Origin: G965262015 sp965262015
Lineage (GTDB): Bacteria > Spirochaetota > Leptospiria > Turneriellales > CBDBES01
DNA length: 64,000 bases
Reading direction: 5' to 3'
Assembly: GCA_965262015.1 (NCBI GenBank)
Contig: OZ253494.1
Coordinates: forward strand, 186,001-250,000
The translations under genes were made by a program, and so were the position numbers. Positions 35,062 through 44,314 of this stretch are shown here, piece by piece. The notes below the pieces were generated by a model. It did no database searches, was not told the origin of the DNA, and saw nothing but the letters and a program-made list of their open reading frames with translations. The stretch's first letter is position 1, and each line of letters opens with the position of its first letter.

Positions 35062-36039
35062 ATGGAAAAAATAATACTGAGTGGTATGCAACCTACAGGT
35101 TATCTGCATATAGGGCATTATGTTGGTGTACTAAAAAACTTCTTGGATTTACAGGAACAATTTCATTGTTTCTATATGATAGCTGATTTGCATGCATTAA
35201 CAACATATTATCGTGATGCCCATAAAATCCAAATATATTGTTTATCTATGTTAGCAAACTGGTTAGCTGTTGGTATCAATCCAAATAAAGCTACCTTGTT
35301 TCTGCAGTCTGATGTTCCAGAACATTGTGAACTCAATGTTATTTTATCAATGTATACACCAACATCTTGGTTATTTCGTAATCCTACGTATAAAGAGAAA
35401 AAAGAAAATCAAGCGTCTGACTTGAGCAGTTATGGATTTTTAGGGTACCCCGTCCTACAAGCATCTGATATACTTCTGTACCAAGCAGATATTGTACCAA
35501 TTGGAGAGGATCAATTACCACATTTAGAAATTACACGTGAAATTGCCCAAAGGTTTAACCAGTTTAATGGTGATGTTTTTGTTTTGCCTAAAGAAAAATT
35601 GTCTCATGTCCCTAAAATTAATGGTATTGATGGCAGAAAAATGAGTAAATCTTACCATAACACTATCAATTTAAATGATTCCATAACTGATACAGAACAA
35701 AAAATCAAAAAAATGGTAACAGACCCCCAACGTGTTCGCAAAGAGATACCAGGAGATCCTGAAGTGTGTACAGTGTATGATTATCACAAAATATTTCATA
35801 ATCCAGATATTCAATCTATTGCAGAAGCCTGTAAAACAGCAAAAATTGGATGTGTGGAGTGCAAAGGAAAAATTGCTACGCATATTAACTATATGTTACA
35901 GCCTATACGTGAAAAGAGTGAGTCTTATATGCAAGATCCAGAGTCTTTAAAACAAATTCTTCAAGAAGGCAAAGAAAAAGCTTCAAAATATGCCCAGGCA
36001 ACCATGAATAAAGTCCGCCAATCTATGTATACAGCATAG
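35062..36039 (+). CDS. trpS: Tryptophan-tRNA ligase
   Basis: TrpRS charges tRNA-Trp. The 325-residue class I synthetase has SGMQPTGYLHIGHYVG (HIGH at 16-19) and GRKMSKSYHNTI (KMSKS near residue 195), with GYPVLQASDILLY and VPIGEDQLPHLE between. The ATG at 35062 matches the family N terminus; the open frame runs eight codons upstream to a TTG overlapping the previous gene. It heads a likely operon with scpA, scpB and pheA. Confidence 0.95.
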   Translation: MEKIILSGMQPTGYLHIGHYVGVLKNFLDLQEQFHCFYMIADLHALTTYYRDAHKIQIYCLSMLANWLAVGINPNKATLFLQSDVPEHCELNVILSMYTPTSWLFRNPTYKEKKENQASDLSSYGFLGYPVLQASDILLYQADIVPIGEDQLPHLEITREIAQRFNQFNGDVFVLPKEKLSHVPKINGIDGRKMSKSYHNTINLNDSITDTEQKIKKMVTDPQRVRKEIPGDPEVCTVYDYHKIFHNPDIQSIAEACKTAKIGCVECKGKIATHINYMLQPIREKSESYMQDPESLKQILQEGKEKASKYAQATMNKVRQSMYTA

Positions 36040-36055
36040 GTTTATCTGAGTAAAG

Positions 36056-36781
36056 ATGGATACTTCTTTTTATACTGCATTTACCACAGTAGATGGCGAA
36101 GAGAGGCAGGGACCTTTGCAATTACTATGGTATTTAATTCAATCTTATAAGGTAGATATTTTTAAAATACCTTTGAGTAGAATTACAGATGACTTTCTGG
36201 ATTATATGCAAAAACATAAAGCTACTCTTGAACAAAAATCATCTTTCTTAGAAATAGGTACACGCTTACTATATTATAAATCTGTACTTTTACTACCTAA
36301 AGTAGAATCTCCTCAAATGGATGATATCTTTGCACATTCTGATGTCTTGCCACAAGCATTAATATCTAGGTTGCTAGAACACAAACGCTTACAAAATGCA
36401 TCTAATGAATTAGGAAAATTACAGGATGATATGCAATATCATTTTACAAGAGAATCTCAGTGGCATTTTTTTGAAGAGGGAATTAATTTACTAGAAGTGG
36501 ATCTAACTTCTTTACTCAAAACTTACCAAGAGTTGCTCAAGAAGATTATTCCAACTAAATGGCAGTTCGAAAAGGAAACTGTCACAGTAGAGCAAATGAT
36601 AGAAGCTCTGAAAGAAGAATTACAGATCAGTACCCAATGTTCCTTTGAGCAGTTTACACAGTTTCATAAGCCTTATGCCCAGGTAATTACTTTTTTAGCA
36701 GTGTTAGACCTAGTCTTACGAAAACATATACAAGCTAAACAACAACAATGGCAGGGGGATATTACCTTACAAGCTTTGTAA
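36056..36781 (+). CDS. scpA: Segregation and condensation protein A (kleisin)
   Basis: ScpA is the kleisin that bridges the Smc ATPase heads and binds ScpB for chromosome condensation. The 241-residue protein has the N-terminal GPLQLLWYLIQSYKVDIFKIPLS element (family GPLDLLLxLI) and ITDDFLDYMQ. A central helical region and a C-terminal winged helix (FEQFTQFHKPYAQVITFLAVL) complete it. It is slightly short for the family. scpB follows after 11 nt. Confidence 0.85.
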   Translation: MDTSFYTAFTTVDGEERQGPLQLLWYLIQSYKVDIFKIPLSRITDDFLDYMQKHKATLEQKSSFLEIGTRLLYYKSVLLLPKVESPQMDDIFAHSDVLPQALISRLLEHKRLQNASNELGKLQDDMQYHFTRESQWHFFEEGINLLEVDLTSLLKTYQELLKKIIPTKWQFEKETVTVEQMIEALKEELQISTQCSFEQFTQFHKPYAQVITFLAVLDLVLRKHIQAKQQQWQGDITLQAL

Positions 36782-36792
36782 GGTAATGGCTC

Positions 36793-37329
36793 ATGCAAAA
36801 TATAATAGCTAAGGAAGTGGAAGCATTAATATTTATTTCTGGTGGAGGTTTATCCGTGCAAGAAATGGCAAAAGGGTTGTCTGCAGAAGTAAAAGATGTA
36901 CAAGATGCTCTTGAATGTTTAAAAAATAAGTATAATGTCAATCAAAGTGGTATCATTTTACATAAGCAAGGTAATAAGTATATGCTAGCCACATCGTCCG
37001 AGATGTCATCTGTTATACACAGCATGGTGAAAGAGAAAAAAAAACAACATCTCACCAAAGCTTCTCTAGAGGCGTTGGCCATTATTGCATATAAACAACC
37101 CATTACTTTATTTGAAATAGAAGAGATACGAGGGGTGAGTAGCCGTTCCCTAATTCATATATTATTAACAAGAAAATTTATTTGTGTTAGTGGACAAAAA
37201 GCAATTCCAGGAAAGCCATCTCTTTATTCAACCACCCAATTATTTTTAAAACAATTTGGATTAAAAAATTTAACTTTTTTACCAGATATTGAAGAAATTA
37301 AGACCCTAAACTTTGATGAGTTAGATTGA
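36793..37329 (+). CDS. scpB: Segregation and condensation protein B
   Basis: ScpB dimers bind ScpA in the Smc complex. The 178-residue protein has two winged-helix domains. The first begins with EVEALIFISGGGLSVQEMA, and the second has LTKASLEALAIIAYKQPIT, then EIEEIRGVSSRSLIHILL and GKPSLYSTTQLFLKQFGL. These are hallmark family segments. The stop is followed after 2 nt by the pheA ATG. Confidence 0.92.
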   Translation: MQNIIAKEVEALIFISGGGLSVQEMAKGLSAEVKDVQDALECLKNKYNVNQSGIILHKQGNKYMLATSSEMSSVIHSMVKEKKKQHLTKASLEALAIIAYKQPITLFEIEEIRGVSSRSLIHILLTRKFICVSGQKAIPGKPSLYSTTQLFLKQFGLKNLTFLPDIEEIKTLNFDELD

Positions 37330-37331
37330 AT

Positions 37332-38405
37332 ATGTTTAAAACTCTAAGAGATAAGATTAAGAAAATTGATAATCAGATATTAGCACTTATCCAAGAAAGA
37401 GGTGCTGTTGTACTAGAGCTGGCAAAACAAAAATCTAATCAGCAGTCACCTATTTATTTACCAGATAGAGAACAAGAGGTATATCATTTTCTTGATAACA
37501 TTGATTTACCTCCAATGCAAAGCATACACCTGCGCAATATCTATCGTGAAATCATGAGTGCAATGATTGATGTACAGAAAAAATTAGAAGTAGCCTATTT
37601 AGGTCCAGCGGGTACATTTACTCACCAAGCTAGCTTAAAAAAGTTTGGTCATAGTATTCACCTGGAACCTATGAACACTATTGATGATATTTTTCATGCC
37701 ATTTCCCAAAATATATATTCTTACGGGGTATTACCTATTGAAAATTCAACAGAAGGTAAAGTTACACAAACACTCGATGCATTTATGGAGTATGATGTGC
37801 ATATTTATGCAGAAATACATTTAGCTGTGCAACATTGTTTTTTTAGTTATGCAGAAAATCTGAAAGATATTAGAACTGTTTATACACATCCTCAGGCTTG
37901 GGCACAATGTACAAAATGGCTACAAACAAACTTATCAGAAGTTAATTACAAAGAGACAACATCAACTGCACGGGCAGCAGAAATCCTACGTGATCACGCC
38001 ACAGATTCTTCAATTGCGATTATTGCTTCACAAGGAATACAAAATATTTATAAGATACCTCTCTATGAAAAGAATATTCAAGACAATCTAAATAATACGA
38101 CACGTTTTATTGTTATTTCTAAAAATCCTTCTAAACCAGGGCAAGCTAACCGCACTTCTGTATTATTTAGTTTACCACATAAGCCAGGTAGTTTGTATCA
38201 AGCACTTAAGCCTTTATTTGAAGAAAATATTAATCTTACTAATATTGAATCTAGACCAAATAAGCTTGATCCTTGGAGTTATGTTTTTTACGTGGATGTG
38301 CAGGGTAGTTGTGATAATATACGATTTCAAAATGTTTTTGAGAAAGTTAAGCAACGAACGACTTTCTTCAAAATATTGGGTTCTTATCCGATAGATGTGG
38401 CGTAA
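37332..38405 (+). CDS. pheA: Bifunctional chorismate mutase/prephenate dehydratase (P-protein)
   Basis: The enzyme converts chorismate to prephenate and then to phenylpyruvate for phenylalanine synthesis. The 357-residue protein has an AroQ chorismate mutase domain (about 1-85: LRDKIKKIDNQILALIQERG). A dehydratase domain follows (about 90-270: VAYLGPAGTFTHQASLKKFG, VLPIENSTEGKV, TTRFIVISKNP). A C-terminal ACT domain (about 280-357: SVLFSLPHKPGSLYQAL and ESRPNKLDPWSYVFYVDV) senses phenylalanine. The ATG at 37332 fits better than TTG 37326. Confidence 0.94.
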   Translation: MFKTLRDKIKKIDNQILALIQERGAVVLELAKQKSNQQSPIYLPDREQEVYHFLDNIDLPPMQSIHLRNIYREIMSAMIDVQKKLEVAYLGPAGTFTHQASLKKFGHSIHLEPMNTIDDIFHAISQNIYSYGVLPIENSTEGKVTQTLDAFMEYDVHIYAEIHLAVQHCFFSYAENLKDIRTVYTHPQAWAQCTKWLQTNLSEVNYKETTSTARAAEILRDHATDSSIAIIASQGIQNIYKIPLYEKNIQDNLNNTTRFIVISKNPSKPGQANRTSVLFSLPHKPGSLYQALKPLFEENINLTNIESRPNKLDPWSYVFYVDVQGSCDNIRFQNVFEKVKQRTTFFKILGSYPIDVA

Positions 38406-38414
38406 CTTTTTTAT

Positions 38415-39548
38415 ATGAAGTATATAATTGGATTACCAACGGAACGGCAATCTGTTGAACAAAGAGTGGCTTTAGTGCCAGCTTCTGTATCTAAATTAGT
38501 TAAGGCGGGCTTTCAAGTTCGTGTGCAATCTGGTTGTGGCAACGCTTCTCTTTTTTCTGACATAGAATATAAGAACGCTGGTGCGAAAATTGAAAAAACT
38601 ACAGCTTTTCTCAGCAAAGTGGATATTATTGTTAAAGTAAAGCCTCCCCAACTCAAACCTAGTAGAGAAGTTGAATCCTATAAGAAATCTGCTTTTGTTT
38701 TTTGTATCCAGGATATACAAAAAAACAAAGTTAATCTACCTGTCTATCAAGCACAAACAATAAGTGCCTTTGCTTTAGAGAGAATACCTCGTAGTTCATT
38801 GGCACAATCTATGGATGTTTTGAGTTCCATGGCGACCTGTGCTGGTTACCGTGCTGTTTTAGAAGCAAGTTATCATTACCCCCATTTTTTCCCTATGCTG
38901 ATGACTGCATCAGGTACTATCAAACCAGCTAAAGTATTGGTATTAGGGGCGGGTGTTGCTGGTTTGCAAGCTATTGCCACGGCAAAGAGATTAGGTGCTA
39001 TGGTGAGTGCTTTTGATCTTCGCCCTATCGTTAAAGAACAGATATTAAGTTTAGGGGCAAAGTTTATTACTGTATTGGAAGATGAAGAAGCAAAACAGGA
39101 TCAACAAGGTTATGCCAAAGAAGCTTCTAAAGACTTTATTAAACGAGAAATGGCAATTATTGAAGAGCATCTAAGTCAATCTGATATTTGCATTACAACA
39201 GCTCAGATTTTTGGGAAAAAAGCCCCAATATTAATTACAAAGGATATGGTGGATAAGATGCGCCCTGGTTCTGTTATTGTGGATCTAGCAATAGAACAAG
39301 GTGGTAATTGTGCCGTAAGTAAAAAAGGGAAGACAATAAAACATAATGGTGTAACTATCATTGCACATGATAATATGGTTTCAAAAATTGCCAGTGATGC
39401 GAGTCTTATGTTTTCAAAGAATGTAGAAAATCTTCTACTATATATTTTTGATCCCAAAAAACCTATAGTGGATCTTAACCAAGATGATGAAATTATTAAT
39501 CGTACATTACTTACACATAAAGGCCAGCTTATTAAGGAGAATTTGTAA
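38415..39548 (+). CDS. pntAA: NAD(P) transhydrogenase subunit alpha, part 1
   Basis: This is the NAD(H)-binding dI subunit of the proton-translocating transhydrogenase, which makes NADPH from NADH using the proton gradient. The 377-residue protein has GLPTERQSVEQRVALVPASV, SAFALERIPR, and the Rossmann segment VLVLGAGVAGLQAIATAKRLG, then FDLRPIVKEQILSLGAKF. The alpha subunit is split, so dII helices are encoded separately next. The gene lies 9 nt after pheA and 10 nt before pntAB. Confidence 0.93.
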   Translation: MKYIIGLPTERQSVEQRVALVPASVSKLVKAGFQVRVQSGCGNASLFSDIEYKNAGAKIEKTTAFLSKVDIIVKVKPPQLKPSREVESYKKSAFVFCIQDIQKNKVNLPVYQAQTISAFALERIPRSSLAQSMDVLSSMATCAGYRAVLEASYHYPHFFPMLMTASGTIKPAKVLVLGAGVAGLQAIATAKRLGAMVSAFDLRPIVKEQILSLGAKFITVLEDEEAKQDQQGYAKEASKDFIKREMAIIEEHLSQSDICITTAQIFGKKAPILITKDMVDKMRPGSVIVDLAIEQGGNCAVSKKGKTIKHNGVTIIAHDNMVSKIASDASLMFSKNVENLLLYIFDPKKPIVDLNQDDEIINRTLLTHKGQLIKENL

Positions 39549-39558
39549 AGGAGATATT

Positions 39559-39858
39559 ATGAACTTGACAATGATTTTATTACTCTTGTATATATTTACA
39601 CTAAGTACGTTTATTGGTTTTGAGCTTATTTCAAAAGTTCCACCTACCTTACATACACCTTTGATGTCAGGGTCAAATGCCATCTCTGGGATTACTTTGA
39701 TTGGTGCTCTGGCGATGTCTGGGAATGAGCAGTTTACTTCTTTAACAACGTTACTAGGCTTTGTTGCGATTATTATTGCTAGCATTAATGTATTTGGGGG
39801 TTATGTTGTAACTGACCGGATGCTAAAGATGTTTAGTATTAAAAAAATAAAAAAATAA
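39559..39858 (+). CDS. pntAB: NAD(P) transhydrogenase subunit alpha, part 2
   Basis: This 99-residue membrane subunit supplies part of the proton channel (dII). It has about three helices and the conserved segments GFELISKVPPTLHTPLMSGS and NAISGITLIGAL. An AAGGAG site before the ATG at 39559 decides the start against a longer frame that overlaps pntAA. It is a normal split-alpha arrangement, with pntB following after about 30 nt. Confidence 0.93.
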   Translation: MNLTMILLLLYIFTLSTFIGFELISKVPPTLHTPLMSGSNAISGITLIGALAMSGNEQFTSLTTLLGFVAIIIASINVFGGYVVTDRMLKMFSIKKIKK

Positions 39859-39890
39859 AGAAATACTTGGTGGAAAAATAACTTTTGCAT

Positions 39891-41279
39891 ATGTCTCATT
39901 TAGAATGGCTTACTCCTAGTGTCTATTTATTGTCCTCTATATTGTTTATACTAGGCCTTAAACAGCTTGGTACACCTAGAACGGCTCGTACTGGGAATCT
40001 ATTGTCTTTTATGGGTATGTTGTTAGCTATTGTGGTTACATTGTTAGATAAGCAAATACTATCTTATCAGTTTATCTTCTTAGGTCTTGTAATTGGAGGA
40101 GGAATCGGTCTTACGCTAGCACAAAAAGTAAAGATGATTTTAATGCCACAGATGGTTGCTTTATTTAATGGATTTGGTGGTTTGGCATCTGCTCTTATTG
40201 CTATATCAGAACATTATTCTACCAGTTCTACAGCCACTCATAGTCTATTTTTACACTCTGCGTTGATTCTTTCCGTGAGTATTGGCACAATTACATTTTC
40301 TGGCAGTTTTATTGCCTGTGCTAAACTACAAGGAATTATTACTTCCAGGCCTGTTTTGTATCCTTTGCAAAAAAGTATGAACTTTATTATACTAGTTATG
40401 ATTGTAGTTTTCTGTTATCATTCTCTAATAGAGCAAAGCAATCTCATGTATTTTATGGGTATTACTGTTTTGTCTTTCATTCTGGGTATTACTTTTGTGT
40501 TGCCTATTGGTGGGGCAGATATGCCAGTGATTGTGTCTTTACTCAATTCTTATTCAGGTATTGCTGTTTCTATGACAGGTTTTGCTCTGGGTAATTATGT
40601 TTTAATTGTGGTGGGTACATTAGTAGGTGCTTCAGGTATTATATTAACGAATATCATGTGTAAGGGAATGAATCGTACTTTGTCTAGTGTTCTCTTTAGT
40701 GGTTTTGGTTCTGTACAGTTGGGGGCGGGTAGTGGAGTGGGCCATGAACAAAAACCAACCAAAGTTTCTTCTCCTGAAGAAATGGCAATGTTACTTGAGA
40801 TTGCTGGTAGCGTGATTATTGTTCCTGGCTATGGCTTGGCTGTTTCCCAGGCACAGTATATCGTAAAAAAATTGCATCATCTTCTTGTACAAAAAGATAT
40901 TAGTGTAAAATTTGCCATACATCCAGTGGCGGGTAGGATGCCTGGCCATATGAATGTACTTCTAGCTGAGGCAAATATAGATTATGAATATCTATATGAC
41001 ATGGATCAGATCAATGATGAATTTTCTAATACAGATGTGGTTATTGTGATTGGTGCGAATGATGTGGTAAATCCGGCTGCAAAAGAAGACAAAGATAGTC
41101 CCATTTATGGGATGCCGATTTTAAATGTGGACCAGGCTAAAACAGCTTTTATTTTAAAACGTTCCATGGCCACTGGTTTTGCTGGAATTGATAACCATTT
41201 ATTTTATAAACCAAATACTATGATGGTTTTTGGTGACGCTAAGCAGACACTCGATCAATTAGTTGTTGCATTAGCATAA
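39891..41279 (+). CDS. pntB: NAD(P) transhydrogenase subunit beta
   Basis: PntB provides the rest of the membrane channel and the NADP(H)-binding dIII domain. The 462-residue protein has about eight helices. The C-terminal domain shows IIVPGYGLAVSQAQ, HPVAGRMPGHMNVLLAEA, DVVIVIGANDVVNPAA, and GMPILNVDQAKTAFILKRSM. The ATG at 39891 is preferred over an in-frame TTG at 39885. The next gene is convergent, ending 11 nt away. Confidence 0.94.
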   Translation: MSHLEWLTPSVYLLSSILFILGLKQLGTPRTARTGNLLSFMGMLLAIVVTLLDKQILSYQFIFLGLVIGGGIGLTLAQKVKMILMPQMVALFNGFGGLASALIAISEHYSTSSTATHSLFLHSALILSVSIGTITFSGSFIACAKLQGIITSRPVLYPLQKSMNFIILVMIVVFCYHSLIEQSNLMYFMGITVLSFILGITFVLPIGGADMPVIVSLLNSYSGIAVSMTGFALGNYVLIVVGTLVGASGIILTNIMCKGMNRTLSSVLFSGFGSVQLGAGSGVGHEQKPTKVSSPEEMAMLLEIAGSVIIVPGYGLAVSQAQYIVKKLHHLLVQKDISVKFAIHPVAGRMPGHMNVLLAEANIDYEYLYDMDQINDEFSNTDVVIVIGANDVVNPAAKEDKDSPIYGMPILNVDQAKTAFILKRSMATGFAGIDNHLFYKPNTMMVFGDAKQTLDQLVVALA

Positions 41280-41289
41280 AAAGCATAAC

Positions 41290-41916
41290 TTACATTTCTA
41301 ATAGTCTCTGGATTTTCCTTTGATCTAAATAATCATCTAGCAATGATGAAGAAATATTTTTGTCTTTTAAGAAGACCAACTTTTCTTTTAAGGTACTTTG
41401 GTCTAAAATTTCCGAAGCAAAAATATTTTGCATTGTAATCTGATTTCGATCTATTTTTTTTCTAATGGAACGAGCTTCTTTTTGTATAAATATAGAATAC
41501 TCATTCATTGTGGTATTATAAATCATATTATGTTCTGTCTGTTGCATTGAACCTAATGGTTGGGAAAAATGAATAAATTTATTACGCCAATTTTCATCTT
41601 GATTAATTTTACTGAGATATTGTATTTGTGCTTGCCTGAATGACAATATTGTCTGTAGTTCTTTTGCTTCTTCTTGAATAGCTAATACTTTATGGTGCAT
41701 TTGAAGACTTAATGAAGTATCTGGGTCACTATATTGATGTTTTTTTAGTGAGGGCATAGTTGCATGATCTGTTTGTATACTATGTTTTATTGTATCTTTT
41801 ATATCTTTATTGTCTATATTGCTAGGTAGATGTTGAATTCTACTGTGTACATTAGTTATCTTATCAATTTCCATTAAGTCATTCTCCATGTATGCCACAC
41901 ATATCGGAAGAGACAT
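41290..41916 (-). CDS. Hypothetical protein with ambiguous start, possibly exported
   Basis: I do not recognise this 208-residue protein. It is hydrophilic and largely helical, with likely coiled coil near residues 80-105 and 140-190. From the ATG the N terminus is MSLPICVAYMEND. The in-frame codons just upstream (AAA ATA CTC ATT TTT TTT) would add KILIFF and make a typical signal peptide, but no standard start codon precedes them before a stop at 41937-41935. The ATG also lies inside a perfect 11-bp hairpin. It follows xseA on the same strand. Confidence 0.6.
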   Translation of the reverse strand: MSLPICVAYMENDLMEIDKITNVHSRIQHLPSNIDNKDIKDTIKHSIQTDHATMPSLKKHQYSDPDTSLSLQMHHKVLAIQEEAKELQTILSFRQAQIQYLSKINQDENWRNKFIHFSQPLGSMQQTEHNMIYNTTMNEYSIFIQKEARSIRKKIDRNQITMQNIFASEILDQSTLKEKLVFLKDKNISSSLLDDYLDQRKIQRLLEM

Positions 41917-41941
41917 AAAAAAAATGAGTATTTTTTATGTC
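41912..41941. terminator. 11-bp perfect A/T-rich hairpin between xseA and the next gene
   Basis: GACATAAAAAA (41912-41922) and TTTTTTATGTC (41931-41941) pair around an 8-nt loop. On the minus strand the 3' arm ends in a U-run that includes the AUG of the downstream gene. It could terminate xseA transcripts or mask the downstream start codon. Confidence 0.5.
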
Positions 41942-41951
41942 ACGTTTAGAC

Positions 41952-43265
41952 TTAACTTATAATACTTCTGGGTTTAGTTTTAATTTTTCCATCAGATAGT
42001 TGTACAATCAGGGTGTGTTCTATATCTAATTCTTTTATGGAAGAGATGATTTTATCTTTTTGGGATACAATACTATATCCTCTTTGCAATGTAGAAAGGG
42101 GTGAAAATGTATTTAGCTGACTGGCAATATGGGTAAAACGTATTTTAGTAGCGTGTAATGTTTGTTTGTATAGTAAATGAATATGTTCCGTTAACTGTAA
42201 TTGATTTGTCGAGTATACCATGAAGTTACCATATGCATTTTCTAATAAATTTTCTAATGAATCTAGTTTTTGATGGTATTCATTTAAAAGCATTTCTGGG
42301 AGATCTAGAAAAAATTTACCTGTGATATAACTAATTTTTTCATTAGTGTGTTCTAGATAATTTCTCAGGGCGTTATCTAATCGATGACCAATAGTAGATA
42401 ATACATTGTACAGTTCTTTGGTATTAGGCATTGCTTGTTTAGCAGCATCAGTTGGAGTGGCGGTAGCTAGGTCGGCTACATCATCACAAAGAGGATGATC
42501 TACTTGATGTCCTACACCAGATACAATAGGAATACGAGAATTGAAAATACCCATTACCACATTTTCCTCATTGAATGGCATTAAATCTTCTGTACTACCT
42601 CCTCCACGACATAGAAGAATTATGTCACAATGATATTTATTTTCGTTTAATGTATGTATGGCCTCTACGATCTGTTCACTTGCAAGGGCACCTTGCACCA
42701 AAGTATTTATTAGTAAAATATCTACATTAGGATATCGTTCTATTATTTGTTTCAAAATATCCTTCAAAGCTGCTGAGTCCATACCCGTGATGATACCAAT
42801 CTTTTTGGGAAGCATGGGCAAACGACGTCGTGTTGATGGATCGATGATACCTTGTTCAATGAGTTTTTTCTTTAGTTCTTGTATTTTTAGGAGCAGGTCT
42901 CCTGTTCCTATTTTTCTCATTCTTTGAACATTAAACTTATATTTTCCACCCTGATAATATATAGCAATTGAACCAAATATTTCTACCTCATCTCCTCGTT
43001 TTGGTTCAAAAGTTAAATTTGGGTTGGCATGACGAAAAAAAGTACACTCTATAATACTTTTTTTGGGTACGCTACGCACATTTATGGTATCTTCTTTGTC
43101 AGACAAAGTAAAATAAATATGGCCTGATACATGTTTATTATATTGTGTTATCTCACCTGTTACTATAATATTTTGCAACTGGGGATCATGCTTGAGGCAA
43201 GTTTCAATTAAATGGGTAACTTCATAAACATTAACAGCTTGCTGTTGCATGGCTTTGTTATGCAT
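41952..43265 (-). CDS. xseA: Exodeoxyribonuclease VII large subunit
   Basis: XseA with XseB degrades single-stranded DNA. The 437-residue protein has the N-terminal OB fold (IIVTGEITQYNKHVSGHIYFTL, then FFRHANPNLTF and GDEVEIFGSI). The catalytic region shows PKKIGIITGMDSAALKDIL, ILLCRGGGSTEDLMPFNEE, and GVGHQVDHPLCDDVADLATATPT. A coiled-coil C terminus ends with FSPLSTLQRGYSIV. No xseB is adjacent. The ATG lies 6 nt after TAAAAT and has no Shine-Dalgarno site. Confidence 0.94.
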   Translation of the reverse strand: MHNKAMQQQAVNVYEVTHLIETCLKHDPQLQNIIVTGEITQYNKHVSGHIYFTLSDKEDTINVRSVPKKSIIECTFFRHANPNLTFEPKRGDEVEIFGSIAIYYQGGKYKFNVQRMRKIGTGDLLLKIQELKKKLIEQGIIDPSTRRRLPMLPKKIGIITGMDSAALKDILKQIIERYPNVDILLINTLVQGALASEQIVEAIHTLNENKYHCDIILLCRGGGSTEDLMPFNEENVVMGIFNSRIPIVSGVGHQVDHPLCDDVADLATATPTDAAKQAMPNTKELYNVLSTIGHRLDNALRNYLEHTNEKISYITGKFFLDLPEMLLNEYHQKLDSLENLLENAYGNFMVYSTNQLQLTEHIHLLYKQTLHATKIRFTHIASQLNTFSPLSTLQRGYSIVSQKDKIISSIKELDIEHTLIVQLSDGKIKTKPRSIIS

Positions 43266-43271
43266 AACGTT

Positions 43272-43302
43272 ATTTTAGGAAACTATTTGACATTTAACAC
43301 AA
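43272..43302 (-). promoter_or_regulatory. Promoter of xseA
   Basis: On the minus strand TTGTGT (43302-43297) and TAAAAT (43277-43272) are 19 nt apart. The ATG follows 6 nt after the -10, so the transcript would be leaderless. It interlocks with the pdhA promoter. Confidence 0.45.
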
Positions 43303-43316
43303 AATGTATCTAGTAT
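43287..43316 (+). promoter_or_regulatory. Promoter of pdhA
   Basis: A perfect TTGACA (43287-43292) and TAGTAT (43311-43316) are 18 nt apart, and 9 nt separate the -10 from the pdhA ATG. Transcription would start 1-3 nt before the ATG. Confidence 0.6.
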
Positions 43317-43325
43317 CGCCATGGT

Positions 43326-44285
43326 ATGAATAATAGAATAAAAAAGCTACTTTATTTTTATGATACAATGTTGTTGATTAGGCGTTTTGAAGAACAGGTC
43401 GCCAAGGCATATGCTAATCAGAAAATTAAAGGTTTTTGTCATCTATATATAGGTGAGGAAGCTGTAGCAGTTGGTGCAATTGGTAGCATAGAGAAAACAG
43501 ATTATGTGATCACAACATATCGTGATCATGGTCATGCCATAGCTAAGGGGGTAGATCCCAAGGCTATTATGGCTGAGTTGTTTGGTAAGGAGAGAGGCGT
43601 TAGTCATGGTTTAGGTGGTTCTATGCACCTTTTTGATGTAAATCAAGGTTTCATGGGTGGTCACGGAATTGTGGGTGGTCATATATCTCTGGCTACTGGA
43701 TTAGGATTTGGGTGTGATTATAAAAATGAGAAAAATGTTGTTCTGTGTTTTATGGGTGAAGGTGCTGTAAGTATTGGTAGTTTTCATGAAGGTATTAGTT
43801 TGGCAGCTTTGTGGAGATTACCTGTTATATTCATTATAGAAAATAATTTTTATTCCATGGGTACACCTTTGCATAAACATTTACACGAGAGAGATATTTC
43901 CATTAAGGCTAATGCTTATGGTTTGCCCTCTGCTCAAGTAGATGGTTCCCAAGTAATGAATGTATTCCATTCTGTTAAAGAGGCAGTTATTCGAGCACGA
44001 AGTGGTCGTGGTCCCACTATTTTAGAAATAATAACTTACCGGTATAAGGGACATAGTATGTCAGATCCTGCACAGTATCGGACCATCGATGAAGTGAAAC
44101 ATGCCAAAGAAAAAGACCCTATCCAAATGGCTTATGCTGAGCTAATAGAAGCAGGTATTAAAGAAAAGGTTTTAAAAGATATAGATAACCAGAACAAAGA
44201 AGATGCCAAAGAAGCTATTGTCTATGCGGATGAATCTGCTTATACTTCTAGTTCAGATATAGATAGATTTATCTTTACATCTTGA
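43326..44285 (+). CDS. pdhA: Pyruvate dehydrogenase E1 component, alpha subunit
   Basis: PdhA, with PdhB, decarboxylates pyruvate using thiamine diphosphate to feed acetyl-CoA. The 319-residue protein has RRFEEQVAKAYANQKIKGF, HLYIGEEAVAVG, TTYRDHGHAIAKG, and the ThDP motif CFMGEGAVSIGSFHEG ending at ENNFYSMG. The phosphorylation-loop region YRYKGHSMSDPAQYR follows. pdhB and the E2/E3 genes are not adjacent; the next gene is unknown. A branched-chain or acetoin E1 alpha is a less likely alternative. Confidence 0.9.
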   Translation: MNNRIKKLLYFYDTMLLIRRFEEQVAKAYANQKIKGFCHLYIGEEAVAVGAIGSIEKTDYVITTYRDHGHAIAKGVDPKAIMAELFGKERGVSHGLGGSMHLFDVNQGFMGGHGIVGGHISLATGLGFGCDYKNEKNVVLCFMGEGAVSIGSFHEGISLAALWRLPVIFIIENNFYSMGTPLHKHLHERDISIKANAYGLPSAQVDGSQVMNVFHSVKEAVIRARSGRGPTILEIITYRYKGHSMSDPAQYRTIDEVKHAKEKDPIQMAYAELIEAGIKEKVLKDIDNQNKEDAKEAIVYADESAYTSSSDIDRFIFTS

Positions 44286-44309
44286 TAAAATTGAGCGGTC
44301 TTCTATAAA
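44282..44309 (+). promoter_or_regulatory. Candidate promoter of the 505-residue unknown gene
   Basis: TTGATA (44282-44287, overlapping the pdhA stop) and TATAAA (44304-44309) are 16 nt apart, and the ATG follows 5 nt later. No Shine-Dalgarno site is seen. Confidence 0.4.
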
Positions 44310-44314
44310 ATAAT

